DNA of 42,417 nt from Betaproteobacteria bacterium (GCA_004298325.1 SCUF01000175.1:1-42417); one strand, 5' to 3'; counted from the first letter of the stretch, positions 14,954 to 22,515 are shown. Notes: generated by a model not told the origin, from the letters alone. Translations and numbers: made by a program.

Positions 14954-17668
14954 ATGGAACGCAGCCTGTTCGGGTACATCATTCGTTACAGCAAGCGGGA
15001 TCAGCTCCTGATCGTGCCGCTCGTCGTCGCCTCGATGGTGCTGTACTTCCTGTCGCTCGATCTGCCCAAGACCATCATCAACGAGCCGATCCAGGGCAGG
15101 CGCTTTCCCGACCCCGAGTCGACCGTCTCGTTCCTCGGCATCGCGCTCAGGCTGCCCGAATTCATCGGCGGCGACTGGCGGCTGTTCGACGGCTTCGTGC
15201 TGGAGCGCATGCCCTATCTGTTCGCACTCACGCTCGCCTTCCTGCTGCTGATCGTTGCCAACGGCCTGCTCAAGTACCAGATCAACACCATGAAGGGGTG
15301 GATGGGCGAGCGCATGCTGCGGCGCCTGCGCTACGCCCTGTTCGATCACATCCTGCGTTTTCCGCTGGCGCGCTTCCGGCGCGTAAAGTCGGCCGAACTC
15401 GCCACCATGATCAAGGACGAGGTCGAGCCGCTGGGCGGGTTCGTCGGCGAGGCCCTGATCACGCCGCTGTTCCTTGGCGGCCAGGCGCTCACCGCGCTGC
15501 TGTTCATCCTTTATCAGCATGTCTATCTGGGCATGATCGCCCTGGGCATGGTGGCGGTGCAGGCCGTGATCATCCCGAAGATGCGCCGACGCCTGCTCAC
15601 GCTCGCCAAGCAGCGCCAGTTGACCGCGCGCCAACTCGCCGGGCGCATCGCGGAGGTCTCGGACGGCATCGTGGAGATCCACGCCCACGACACCTCGAAT
15701 CACGAACGCGCGGACATCGCGGCGCGGCTCGGCCGCATGTTCCGCATCCGCTTCGAGTTCTACCAGCGCAAGTTCATGATCAAGTTCGTCAACAACTTCC
15801 TGTCGCAGCTGACGCCGTTCCTGTTCTACTCCGTCGGCGGCTACCTGGTCATCGTCGGCAAGCTCGACATCGGCGCGCTGGTGGCGGTCATCGCGGCATA
15901 CAAGGACCTGCCCACGCCGGTGAAGGAGCTGATCGACTGGGACCAGCAGCGGCTCGACGTGCAGATCAAGTACACGCAGGTGATGGAGCAGTTCATGGTG
16001 GAGAACCTGGCGCCACGGACACTGCATGAGGTGATCGACCGGCCGCTGCTGCCGCAGCACGGCAAGATCTGCGCCAGCAACCTGTCGCTGGTCGACGAGT
16101 CGGGCAGCAAAGTGGTGGACGGCGTGTCGTTCGAGGTCGGCCTGGACGCGCATGTGGCGATCGTCGGGCGTCCCGACAGCGGCCGCAGCGAGCTGGCGCA
16201 GCTATTGGCGAGACTCGTGCCGCCCTCCAGCGGCACCGTGTCGATGGGCGACATCGACATCACGCGGGCGCCGGAGGCCGTGACCGGACGCGCCATCGCC
16301 TACGTCGGGCCATCGTCCTATCTGTTTCCGCTCAGTGTGCGCGAGAACCTGCTGTACGCGCTCAAGCATCGGCCGGTGCGAGAAGCGGTGTACGAAGGCG
16401 AAGAGCTGCGCGAACGGGAGTTTCAGTTGCGCGAGGCGGCGCGCACCGGCGGCACGTCGCTGGACATCGGCGCCGACTGGACAGATTACGAATCGGCCGG
16501 CGTGGCGGACGCCGATGCGCTGGAGAACCGCGTCCTGGAGTCGCTCCGGATCGTAGAGATGGAAGAACCGATGTTCGAGCGCGGGCTGCGCAGTGCAATT
16601 GCCCCCGATCGCAGCACGGAACTGCGCGAACTGCTGCTCGGTGCGCGCGAGGCGATGCGCGAGCGTCTGGCCACGCTCCACATGGAGGACTGGGTCGAGC
16701 GCTTCGATCCGGCGCGCTATAACCGCAACGCCACGCTGGCCGAAAACCTGCTGTTCGGCGCGCCCGTCGGCAAAGCCTTCGACATCGAGAACCTGGCGCA
16801 GAACCCCTACGTGGCGCAGGTCCTGGAAGAGACCGGCCTGACCGGCGACCTGCTGGCGGTCGGCCACCAGCTCGCCGGCACCATGGTCGAGCTGTTCAGC
16901 GACCTGCCGCCGGGACATGAATTCTTCGATCAGTTCAGCTTCATCCGTCACGAGGATCTGCCCAACGTCAAGGCGATCCTTGCGCGGGTCACGGAATTCG
17001 GCCTGACGCGCATCGACCCGGCCGATCGCAGCCAGCTGCTGGCGCTGCCGTTCAAGCTGATCTCGGCCCGGCACCGCCTGGGTCTGATCGACGAAGCGCT
17101 CGAAGGCCGGGTGCTGGAGGCGCGCCGCTATTTCGCGACGCGCCTGCCGGGAACGCTGCGGCATGCGGTGGAGTTCTTCGATCCTACGCGCTACACCAGT
17201 GCGGCGTCACTGCAGGACAACATCCTGTTCGGCAAGATCGTCTCCGGCCAGGCAGACGCGGCGCAGCGCGTCGGCGGGCTGATCCGCCAGGTCCTCGACG
17301 AGCTCGGCCTGCGGCCCCTGGTGGTGAAAATCGGGCTCGATTACCAGGTCGGCGTCGGCGGCGCACGTCTGCCGGTCGCGGACCGGCAGAAGATCGCGCT
17401 GGCGCGTGCGATCCTGAAGCGCCCGGCGGTGCTGATCCTCGACCAGGCCCTGGGCGTGCTCGACCCGGCCTCGCAGTCGGTCGTCAGCGCGCGGCTCGCC
17501 GAACATCGCAAGGGTGCGGGGATCGTCTGGGTGGTACAGCGCGTCGACGCCGCCGAGCAGGCACAACATGTGCTTGTTCTGGAGCGCGGGCGCCTCGTCG
17601 AGCAGGGCACTTTCGACGAACTCAGGAAACGCAATGGCGCGTTGAACCGGCTACTCAAGGAAGGCTGA
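14954..17668 (+). CDS. ABC-exporter-like protein with altered ATPase motifs and large insertion
   Basis: 904 residues from ATG 14954. An exporter-type six-helix membrane domain spans about 15-320, followed by an ABC domain at about 370-900. Every catalytic element departs from consensus: Walker A is GRPDSGRS (405-412, Lys to Arg at 411), the Q-loop Gln is replaced near P453, LSGGQ reads LPVAD (806-810), the catalytic Glu after LILD is Q831, and the switch His is Q862. About 265 extra residues (about 475-740) separate the Q-loop region from the signature region, giving 904 residues against about 600 for a half exporter. NLLFG-like segments recur at about 464-469, 597-602 and 755-760. A TTG at 14927 is an alternative start. 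It probably binds ATP weakly, or gates or scaffolds rather than pumping; this is inference. Confidence 0.85.
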   Translation: MERSLFGYIIRYSKRDQLLIVPLVVASMVLYFLSLDLPKTIINEPIQGRRFPDPESTVSFLGIALRLPEFIGGDWRLFDGFVLERMPYLFALTLAFLLLIVANGLLKYQINTMKGWMGERMLRRLRYALFDHILRFPLARFRRVKSAELATMIKDEVEPLGGFVGEALITPLFLGGQALTALLFILYQHVYLGMIALGMVAVQAVIIPKMRRRLLTLAKQRQLTARQLAGRIAEVSDGIVEIHAHDTSNHERADIAARLGRMFRIRFEFYQRKFMIKFVNNFLSQLTPFLFYSVGGYLVIVGKLDIGALVAVIAAYKDLPTPVKELIDWDQQRLDVQIKYTQVMEQFMVENLAPRTLHEVIDRPLLPQHGKICASNLSLVDESGSKVVDGVSFEVGLDAHVAIVGRPDSGRSELAQLLARLVPPSSGTVSMGDIDITRAPEAVTGRAIAYVGPSSYLFPLSVRENLLYALKHRPVREAVYEGEELREREFQLREAARTGGTSLDIGADWTDYESAGVADADALENRVLESLRIVEMEEPMFERGLRSAIAPDRSTELRELLLGAREAMRERLATLHMEDWVERFDPARYNRNATLAENLLFGAPVGKAFDIENLAQNPYVAQVLEETGLTGDLLAVGHQLAGTMVELFSDLPPGHEFFDQFSFIRHEDLPNVKAILARVTEFGLTRIDPADRSQLLALPFKLISARHRLGLIDEALEGRVLEARRYFATRLPGTLRHAVEFFDPTRYTSAASLQDNILFGKIVSGQADAAQRVGGLIRQVLDELGLRPLVVKIGLDYQVGVGGARLPVADRQKIALARAILKRPAVLILDQALGVLDPASQSVVSARLAEHRKGAGIVWVVQRVDAAEQAQHVLVLERGRLVEQGTFDELRKRNGALNRLLKEG
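16703..16759 (+). repeat. Internal protein repeat, copy 2
   Basis: Encodes residues 584-602, FDPARYNRNATLAENLLFG. It matches the segment at 17177-17233 with the shared pattern FDPxRYxxxAxLxxNxLFG. A shorter related segment, SVRENLLYAL, lies at residues 461-470. In normal ABC domains the equivalent of the NLLFG segment occurs once, just after the Q-loop. Confidence 0.75.
17177..17233 (+). repeat. Internal protein repeat, copy 3
   Basis: Encodes residues 742-760, FDPTRYTSAASLQDNILFG, the counterpart of 16703-16759. It is followed by the remainder of the helical subdomain and the altered signature motif, so this copy occupies the usual structural position before the signature. Confidence 0.75.
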
Positions 17669-17688
17669 CCGCTGGCTGGAGGTGAACT

Positions 17689-18141
17689 ATGTCCTTGGAC
17701 CAGGAAGTCGAAATGATGCGGCAGATCCCGCTTTTCAGCCGGATCGCACCGGCCATGCAGAAGCTGCTCTGCTTTGGCAGCGAGCGTCTGACCTATGATC
17801 CCGGCCAGGTTCTCGTCAAGGTGGGCGACATGGCGGACGCGGCCTACGTCATCATCGAAGGTCAGGCGGAAGTCTCAGTGCCGAGCCAGCGCGGCACCGT
17901 GGTCGTCAACACCATGGGAAAGAACGAGGTCATCGGCGAGATCGCAATCTTCGTCGACCTTCCGCGCACGGCGACGGTCACCGCGATCACGAAAGTCGAG
18001 GTCCTGCGCATTTCGAAGGACCTGTTCATCAACGTGGTGCGGCAGAATCCGGACGCCGCCATCGAACTGATCAGGATCCTCGCGATGCGCCTGGTCAACA
18101 CGACGCAGCAGTTGATCAAGAACACGGCCGGTGCGAAGTAG
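17689..18141 (+). CDS. Stand-alone cyclic-nucleotide-binding domain protein
   Basis: 150 residues, ATG 17689 with a strong GGAGGTGA ribosome site (17678-17685). The whole protein is one CNB domain (about 15-135) with no DNA-binding helix-turn-helix, so it is not a Crp-type regulator. The phosphate-binding cassette is intact: IGEIAIFVDLPRTATV, with G83, E84 (ribose contact) and R93 (phosphate contact). Thr94 after the Arg is the residue that favours cGMP in eukaryotic PKG, although bacterial CNB domains vary. The gene begins 20 bases after the altered ABC gene and is probably cotranscribed with it, so it may act as a regulatory subunit of that membrane protein. The partner role is inference. 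Confidence 0.85.
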   Translation: MSLDQEVEMMRQIPLFSRIAPAMQKLLCFGSERLTYDPGQVLVKVGDMADAAYVIIEGQAEVSVPSQRGTVVVNTMGKNEVIGEIAIFVDLPRTATVTAITKVEVLRISKDLFINVVRQNPDAAIELIRILAMRLVNTTQQLIKNTAGAK

Positions 18142-18164
18142 GGCGCGCCGGCCACGCGGTCGCG

Positions 18165-18584
18165 TCAGCCCTCGACGATCTCGAAGTCCTGCGTGACGGC
18201 GGCGGTCTTGGCGAGCATGATCGAGGCCGAGCAGTATTTTTTGTGCGACAGGCGAAGCGCGTTTTCGACCAGGGCCGGCTTGAGGTCGCGTCCGCGAAGG
18301 ATGAAGTGCATGTGGATGCGGGTGAACACCTTGGGATCGGTCGCAGCGCGCTCGGCCTGCAGCCGCACCTCGCAAGCGGTGACCTGTTGCCGGCTGCGCT
18401 TCAGGATCAGCACCACGTCGTAGGCCGTGCAGCCGCCCGTGCCAAGAAGCACCATTTCCATGGGACGCGGCGCGAGGTTGCGCCCGCCGCCCTCCGGGGC
18501 GCCATCCATAGCGGCGAGATGCCCACTTTCCGTTTCGGCCACAAAGGACATGCCGTCACCGCTCCAGCGCACCGTGCATTGCAT
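18165..18584 (-). CDS. OsmC/YhfA-family peroxiredoxin-like protein
   Basis: 139 residues, ATG at 18584. OsmC-family proteins reduce organic hydroperoxides with two conserved cysteines. Both are visible: one in LLGTGGCTAYDVV (about residue 52) and one in HKKYCSASIML (about 116). Length is typical of the YhfA branch. There is no signal peptide, so it is cytosolic. It converges on the CNB gene with a 23-bp gap and no obvious terminator. Its upstream region is the AT-rich gap before rplM, where no good minus-strand promoter was clear. YhfA-type members are less well understood than OsmC or Ohr, so the physiological substrate is uncertain. Confidence 0.87.
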   Translation of the reverse strand: MQCTVRWSGDGMSFVAETESGHLAAMDGAPEGGGRNLAPRPMEMVLLGTGGCTAYDVVLILKRSRQQVTACEVRLQAERAATDPKVFTRIHMHFILRGRDLKPALVENALRLSHKKYCSASIMLAKTAAVTQDFEIVEG

Positions 18585-18676
18585 GTCAGGCTCGAACCGA
18601 AGTCACGATCATGCGCTGCAGCGAAATAGATCCATGGCAACGTCTGTCGCTTTCCACCAAAGAGTTCGTAATTTTT

Positions 18677-18707
18677 AAATCTATCATGAGATCAATAAGT
18701 TAGATTT
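18677..18707. repeat. Inverted repeat, possible operator
   Basis: AAATCTA (18677-18683) and TAGATTT (18701-18707) are perfect 7-bp arms separated by 17 bp, upstream of the minus-strand osmC-like gene. It could be a regulator site for that gene. There is no family-level match. Confidence 0.4.
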
Positions 18708-18753
18708 ATTTTCGAGCGCTTTTGCTCCGCTGTCGACTGGCCAATTCTAATTA

Positions 18754-18782
18754 TTGCACTGCACCATCTATTGGCGTATGCT
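18754..18782 (+). promoter_or_regulatory. Possible promoter of a small RNA
   Basis: TTGCAC (18754-18759), a 17-bp spacer and TATGCT (18777-18782). The boxes are moderate matches to sigma70. Transcription would start near 18789 and run about 70 nt to the terminator ending at 18860. Confidence 0.35.
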
Positions 18783-18788
18783 GCATTC

Positions 18789-18860
18789 TAGCTTCAATAC
18801 TCTTCCACCCTCCTCCTTTGGTGGATTGGGCGCAGCCCTCGCAGGTTGCGCCTTTTTTTT
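18789..18860 (+). ncRNA. Candidate small RNA with an anti-Shine-Dalgarno loop
   Basis: Between a possible promoter and a strong intrinsic terminator lies about 70 nt with two hairpins and no credible reading frame. Hairpin 1 has arms TCCACC (18804-18809) and GGTGGA (18820-18825), with loop CTCCTCCTTT (18810-18819). The loop includes CCTCCTTT, matching the anti-Shine-Dalgarno end of 16S rRNA, so it could pair with GGAGG sites of mRNAs. Hairpin 2 is the terminator. rplM has its own promoter downstream, so this is not needed as its leader. The start site and existence of the RNA are inferred; no known RNA family is recognised. Confidence 0.45.
18829..18860 (+). terminator. Intrinsic terminator upstream of rplM
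   Basis: GGCGCAGCC (18829-18837) pairs with GGTTGCGCC (18844-18852), nine pairs with one G-U, with a 6-nt loop and eight T. It reads on the plus strand, where no upstream protein gene exists after 18141, which suggests that it ends a non-coding transcript. Confidence 0.85.
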
Positions 18861-18874
18861 GTTCCAACAAGGGT

Positions 18875-18903
18875 TTGACCGTGGTTTCGCAGTGCAATAA
18901 AAT
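18875..18903 (+). promoter_or_regulatory. sigma70 promoter of rplM-rpsI
   Basis: TTGACC (18875-18880), a 17-bp spacer and TAAAAT (18898-18903), giving a start near 18910 and a leader of about 20 nt before the rplM ATG. Both boxes match consensus well. Confidence 0.8.
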
Positions 18904-18930
18904 TTCGCGTTTTTCGCAATCAGGCAAGGC

Positions 18931-19359
18931 ATGAAAACCTACACGGCCAAGGCCGGCGAAGTAAAGCAGCACTGGTACCTTGTCAACGCCCAAGGCAAGG
19001 TGCTGGGGCGGCTCGCGTCGCAGATTGCCACGCGCTTGCGGGGCAAGCACAAGCCCGAGTACACACCTCACGTGGATACCGGCGACTTCATCGTCGTGGT
19101 CAACGCGGCGCAGGTGCGGGTGACCGGGCGCAAGGCGCTTGACAAGTCCTATGTCCGGCACACGAATTACCCGGGCGGCATCCGGGAAACATCATTCGCC
19201 AAGCTGCAGGTCAGCCATCCGACGCGCGCACTCGAAAAAGCGGTGAAGGGGATGCTGCCCAAAGGGCCTCTCGGCTACGCCATGCTGCGCAAGCTCAAGG
19301 TGTACGCCGGCCAAAGCCATCCGCACTCGGCGCAGCAGCCGACCGCACTGGAGATCTGA
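18931..19359 (+). CDS. rplM: 50S ribosomal protein L13
   Basis: 142 residues, the standard L13 length. It begins [20 protein letters not shown] and contains [12 protein letters not shown], the conserved N-terminal core, the [13 protein letters not shown] strand and a C-terminal [18 protein letters not shown] block. L13 is an early-assembly protein binding 23S rRNA. The gene follows a clear promoter and precedes rpsI with one base between them, the universal bacterial pairing. The start is fixed by family length and the promoter position. Autoregulation by L13 is known in Escherichia coli, but I see no matching leader structure in the short leader here. Confidence 0.98.
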   Translation: MKTYTAKAGEVKQHWYLVNAQGKVLGRLASQIATRLRGKHKPEYTPHVDTGDFIVVVNAAQVRVTGRKALDKSYVRHTNYPGGIRETSFAKLQVSHPTRALEKAVKGMLPKGPLGYAMLRKLKVYAGQSHPHSAQQPTALEI

Positions 19360-19360
19360 C

Positions 19361-19753
19361 ATGGTGGGTGACTACTACTACGGCACCGGACGGCGCAAGA
19401 GCGCTGTGGCGCGTGTCTTCCTCAAGCCGGGCAAGGGCCAGATTGTGGTCAACGGCAAACCGGTGGACGAATTCTTCACCCGGGAGACCGGCCGCATGAT
19501 CGTGCGCCAGCCGCTCGATACCACCAAGAACCTGGCCAGCTTCGACATCTCGGTGAACGTGTACGGCGGCGGCGAGAATGGTCAGGCCGGCGCCGTGCGG
19601 CATGGAATTGCGCGCGCACTGATCGAGTATGATGCGGCGCTCAAGCCGGCGCTGAAGGGCGCCGGGCTGGTAACGCGCGATGCGCGCGAGGTGGAGCGAA
19701 AGAAGGTCGGCTTTCACAAGGCGCGGCGGCGCAAGCAGTTCTCGAAACGCTGA
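19361..19753 (+). CDS. rpsI: 30S ribosomal protein S9
   Basis: 130 residues, normal S9 length. It has [19 protein letters not shown] at the N-terminus, the [20 protein letters not shown] core and the C-terminal basic tail RRRKQFSKR, whose final SKR reaches the ribosomal P-site tRNA. The ATG follows the rplM stop by one base, so both are translated from one mRNA. A strong intrinsic terminator begins 19 bases after the stop and closes the two-gene operon. Confidence 0.98.
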   Translation: MVGDYYYGTGRRKSAVARVFLKPGKGQIVVNGKPVDEFFTRETGRMIVRQPLDTTKNLASFDISVNVYGGGENGQAGAVRHGIARALIEYDAALKPALKGAGLVTRDAREVERKKVGFHKARRRKQFSKR

Positions 19754-19772
19754 TCGGTACACAAGCAATGCG

Positions 19773-19795
19773 AAGCCGCCCGCGGGCGGCTTTTT
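19773..19795 (+). terminator. Intrinsic terminator of rplM-rpsI
   Basis: A palindromic GC stem (AGCCGCCC with GGGCGGCT, 19774-19791) is followed by a run of T. It lies just after the rpsI stop. Confidence 0.9.
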
Positions 19796-19871
19796 CTATT
19801 TTGGGCGCTTGGCCATGGTGCCGGCCCAGTGGCGGACGGTGCCGGTTTCGACGTCGGACGGGTGACTCTTC

Positions 19872-20912
19872 ATGATCAAGGCAGGCATAGTCGGCGGCAC
19901 CGGGTACACAGGCGTGGAACTGCTGCGCCTGTTGGCGCAGCATCCGCAGGTCGAACTCAAGGCGATCACCTCGCGCAAGGAGACCGGTACGCCGGTCAGC
20001 GCGATGTTTCCCAGCCTGCGCGGGCGCGTGTCGCTGGCGTTCAGCGAACCCGGCAAGGCGCCGCTCAGGCAGTGCGACGTGGTGTTCTTCGCCACGCCCA
20101 ACGGCGTCGCCATGGGAGAGGCGCGTGCCTTGGTCGACGCCGGCGTCCGGGTCATAGACCTGTCGGCCGATTTCCGCATCAAGGACGTCCTCGAATGGGA
20201 GCGCTGGTACCGCATGAAGCACGCCGCCCCCGAGCTCGTGGCGCAGGCCGTGTACGGCCTGTGCGAGGTGAACCGCACGGCGATCCGCACCGCGCGGCTG
20301 GTGGCCAATCCCGGTTGTTACCCGACGTCGGTGCAGCTCGGTTTCCTGCCGCTGGTGGAAGCCGGCGCCGTCGACCTCGATCATCTGATTGCGGATGCCA
20401 AGTCCGGCGTATCCGGGGCCGGCCGCAGGCCTGAGCAGCATCTGCTGTACGCCGAAGCCGCGGACAATTTTGCGGCCTATGGCGTCATGGGGCACCGGCA
20501 TTGGCCGGAGATTCGACAGGGACTGGCGCAGATCGCCGGACGCGACATCGGCTTGATTTTCACCCCGCACCTGGCGCCCATGCTTCGCGGCATCCATGCC
20601 ACGCTGTACGCGCGGGTGACGCGGGAGGCGAATTTCCAGGCACTGTTCGAGCAGCGTTACGCGGCCGAACCCTTCGTCGACGTGATGCCCGCCGGCAGCT
20701 ACCCGGACACGCGCTCGGTGCGCGCCGCGAATCACTGCCGCATCGCGGTGCACCGACCCAGCGAAAGCGCGCGCCGAGCCGACACGCTGGTGGTGCTCGT
20801 CGTCATCGACAATCTCGTCAAGGGCGCCTCCGGACAGGCAGTGCAGAACATGAACATCATGTTTGGGCTCGCGGAGGCAAGCGGTCTGGAGCAGCTACCG
20901 GTGGTGCCGTGA
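19872..20912 (+). CDS. argC: N-acetyl-gamma-glutamyl-phosphate reductase
   Basis: 346 residues, typical of the long ArgC type. The enzyme reduces N-acetylglutamyl phosphate with NADPH in arginine synthesis. The NADP-binding [17 protein letters not shown] lies at the N-terminus. The catalytic Cys is C149 in NPGCYPT, and the conserved KSGVSGAGR loop and the HRHWPEI and [10 protein letters not shown] segments follow. It sits between rpsI and the bactofilin group, a familiar betaproteobacterial order. The ribosome site is weak. The stop overlaps a GTG start of the next gene. Confidence 0.97.
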   Translation: MIKAGIVGGTGYTGVELLRLLAQHPQVELKAITSRKETGTPVSAMFPSLRGRVSLAFSEPGKAPLRQCDVVFFATPNGVAMGEARALVDAGVRVIDLSADFRIKDVLEWERWYRMKHAAPELVAQAVYGLCEVNRTAIRTARLVANPGCYPTSVQLGFLPLVEAGAVDLDHLIADAKSGVSGAGRRPEQHLLYAEAADNFAAYGVMGHRHWPEIRQGLAQIAGRDIGLIFTPHLAPMLRGIHATLYARVTREANFQALFEQRYAAEPFVDVMPAGSYPDTRSVRAANHCRIAVHRPSESARRADTLVVLVVIDNLVKGASGQAVQNMNIMFGLAEASGLEQLPVVP

Positions 20913-21667
20913 ATGCGGCTCGGCTTTGGAAGCTGCGCCAGCGATTCGGCATCGCGGCGCCCAGGGTCGCCGTGCGCACGCATGTGCCGTGGTACCTGCG
21001 TTGGCTGGCGCTGGCCTTGCTGCTGGCGTTCTCAGCGGCGCTCGCGGCGTGGATGTACGACGCCGGGCGGCGTTTCGCCGGCTTCGATCGCAGCGAAGTC
21101 GACCGGGAGATGGCTGCCTTGCGGCGCGATCTCGCGGCTGGCCGCGAACAACTCGAGCGCCTCGGGAAGCTGGCCAATGCCGCGGAAAGCAAGATCTCGA
21201 TCGAGCGCGTGGCGCAGCAGAATCTTGCCCGGCAGGTGCGCGCTCTCGAGGGCGAGAATGCGCGCCTGCGCGAGGAACTGGCGGTATTCGAGCGCACGCT
21301 CTCGGCGGACCCGAAATCGTCTCCTCCGCTAGCCATTCAGCGCTTCAAGGTCCAACCGGAGCTGCTGCCGGGGGAGTACCGCTATCACCTACTGGTGCTT
21401 GCCCCGGGTGTGCGGGCCGGCGAGTTCCAGGGGCGCTACGAGCTGCTCGTCAGCCTAGCCCAGGACGGCCGCAATGTTATGATGGTTCTGCCAGAGGCCG
21501 GTGGCGCAGGAGCGCAGCAGGGGTTCAGGCTGGCGTTCAAGCGCTTTCAGCGCGTCGAGGGGACGTTCCGCGTGAACCCGGCTGCGCGAGTCGAATCGGT
21601 GCAGGTGCGCGTCTATGAGAGCGGCTCGGGGCAGGCGCGAGTAACGCACACCGCCAAACTGGGCTAG
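20909..21667 (+). CDS. Single-pass membrane coiled-coil protein (DUF6776-like)
   Basis: 252 residues from GTG 20909, a GTGA overlap with argC. A cytoplasmic tail of about 30 residues is followed by one membrane helix (about 30-48, [19 protein letters not shown]). A coiled coil runs from about 62 to 130, rich in Arg, Leu and Glu. A C-terminal soluble domain lies at about 140-252. The layout and place between argC and a bactofilin match a betaproteobacterial family I recall as DUF6776; this label was not verified. With bactofilin next, a role in envelope or cell-shape organisation is plausible, but no direct evidence is seen. Confidence 0.7.
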   Translation: MNAARLWKLRQRFGIAAPRVAVRTHVPWYLRWLALALLLAFSAALAAWMYDAGRRFAGFDRSEVDREMAALRRDLAAGREQLERLGKLANAAESKISIERVAQQNLARQVRALEGENARLREELAVFERTLSADPKSSPPLAIQRFKVQPELLPGEYRYHLLVLAPGVRAGEFQGRYELLVSLAQDGRNVMMVLPEAGGAGAQQGFRLAFKRFQRVEGTFRVNPAARVESVQVRVYESGSGQARVTHTAKLG

Positions 21668-21676
21668 GGAGGACAC

Positions 21677-22069
21677 ATGTTCCGCAGGGAGAGCAAGCCG
21701 CAGAACCGGATTGACAGCCTGATCGGCGCCACGACGCGGATCGAGGGCAATCTGTTTTTCAGCGGTGGATTGCGCGTCGACGGCACCGTGCGCGGCAATG
21801 TCGCCGCCTTGCCCGACCAACCCGGGACCCTGGTGCTCTCGGAACAGGGGCGCATCGACGGCGAGGTGCAGGCCGCGCACGTGGTCATCAACGGCACGAT
21901 CAACGGGCCTGTGCACGCCTCGGAAACGCTCGAACTTCAGGCAGGATGCCGGGTCAAAGGCGATGTCCACTACAAGAGCATCGAGATTGTAAAAGGCGCG
22001 GTCGTCGAGGGGCGCCTGGTCCATCAGGCCGCTGAGGCCAAGCCGGCTGGACTCAAACTCGCATCCTGA
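21677..22069 (+). CDS. Bactofilin (polymer-forming cytoskeletal protein)
   Basis: 130 residues, ATG 21677 with a GGGAGGAC-like ribosome site. The central part (about 15-115) is a run of beta-helix turns with the bactofilin pattern: [20 protein letters not shown], then a GRIDGEV turn and a [13 protein letters not shown] turn. Short disordered ends are usual. Bactofilins polymerise without nucleotide and often recruit peptidoglycan enzymes. Here the nearby M23 endopeptidase (23607-24887) is a natural candidate partner by analogy with known bactofilin-M23 pairs. That pairing is inference from neighbourhood. Confidence 0.93.
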   Translation: MFRRESKPQNRIDSLIGATTRIEGNLFFSGGLRVDGTVRGNVAALPDQPGTLVLSEQGRIDGEVQAAHVVINGTINGPVHASETLELQAGCRVKGDVHYKSIEIVKGAVVEGRLVHQAAEAKPAGLKLAS

Positions 22070-22095
22070 ACCGCATGCCGTTCGGAATGCCCCCT

Positions 22096-22125
22096 TTGAC
22101 CCCACGGGAAAGCTCGTAGCAGAAT
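22096..22125 (+). promoter_or_regulatory. Probable sigma70 promoter of erpA
   Basis: TTGACC (22096-22101), an 18-bp spacer and CAGAAT (22120-22125), giving a start near 22132 and a leader of about 20 nt. An AGGAGC ribosome site precedes ATG 22152. No IscR site is evident. Confidence 0.6.
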
Positions 22126-22151
22126 TTCACATTGCCCATCAGGAGCCGCAC

Positions 22152-22502
22152 ATGAATGCCGCAGTAGAAATGCCCGCACCGCTGATCTTCACCGATAACG
22201 CCGCGGGAAAGGTCAGGCAGCTGATCGAGGAGGAAGGCAACCCGGACCTCAAGCTCCGCGTATTCGTCAATGGCGGCGGCTGCTCCGGCTTCCAGTACGG
22301 CTTCACCTTCGACGAGATGCAAAACGACGACGATACCGTGATGCAGAAGAACGGCGTCACGCTGCTGATCGATCCGATGAGCTACCAGTACCTGGTCGGC
22401 GCCGAGATCGACTATCAGGAAGGCCTCGAAGGGGCGCAGTTCGTGATCAAGAATCCGAACGCGACCACCACCTGCGGCTGCGGTTCGTCCTTCTCCGCCT
22501 GA
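22152..22502 (+). CDS. erpA: Iron-sulfur cluster insertion protein ErpA
   Basis: 116 residues, an A-type carrier that delivers Fe-S clusters to targets such as IspG. The three cluster-binding cysteines are present: C44 in [11 protein letters not shown], and C108 and C110 in TTCGCGSSF. The short N-terminal extension and the [11 protein letters not shown] start match betaproteobacterial ErpA. It appears to have its own promoter. The stop lies 13 bp from the stop of the convergent anmK gene. A CCGCCTCAGGCGG palindrome (22511-22523) lies at the junction but lacks a T tract, so termination there is unclear. Confidence 0.95.
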   Translation: MNAAVEMPAPLIFTDNAAGKVRQLIEEEGNPDLKLRVFVNGGGCSGFQYGFTFDEMQNDDDTVMQKNGVTLLIDPMSYQYLVGAEIDYQEGLEGAQFVIKNPNATTTCGCGSSFSA

Positions 22503-22515
22503 TCCAGGGTCCGCC

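Larger units (their letters stand above)
18653..18825. repeat. 10-bp inverted repeat pair flanking the AT-rich island
   Basis: TCCACCAAAG at 18653-18662 is the exact reverse complement of CTTTGGTGGA at 18816-18825. If both arms were in one transcript they could close a structure of about 170 nt. If not, they may be unrelated or the remains of an insertion. Confidence 0.6.
18585..18930. other. AT-rich intergenic region between osmC-like gene and rplM
   Basis: 346 bp without a protein gene. From 18661 to about 18790 the sequence is much richer in A+T than the rest of the window. It contains a 7-bp inverted repeat (18677-18707), a 10-bp inverted repeat pair (18653-18662 and 18816-18825), a possible small-RNA promoter, a strong terminator and the rplM promoter. 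These are listed separately. The open frame at 18722-18934 has no family likeness or ribosome site. Confidence 0.8.

Noticed and set aside
18585-18930. 6S RNA, tRNA or SRP RNA in the AT-rich gap
   Set aside because: No match to the conserved features of these RNAs could be seen; only hairpins and a terminator are supported.
18722-18934. 70-codon plus-strand open frame before rplM
   Set aside because: It spans the candidate RNA, a terminator and the rplM promoter, lacks a ribosome site and has no likeness to known proteins.
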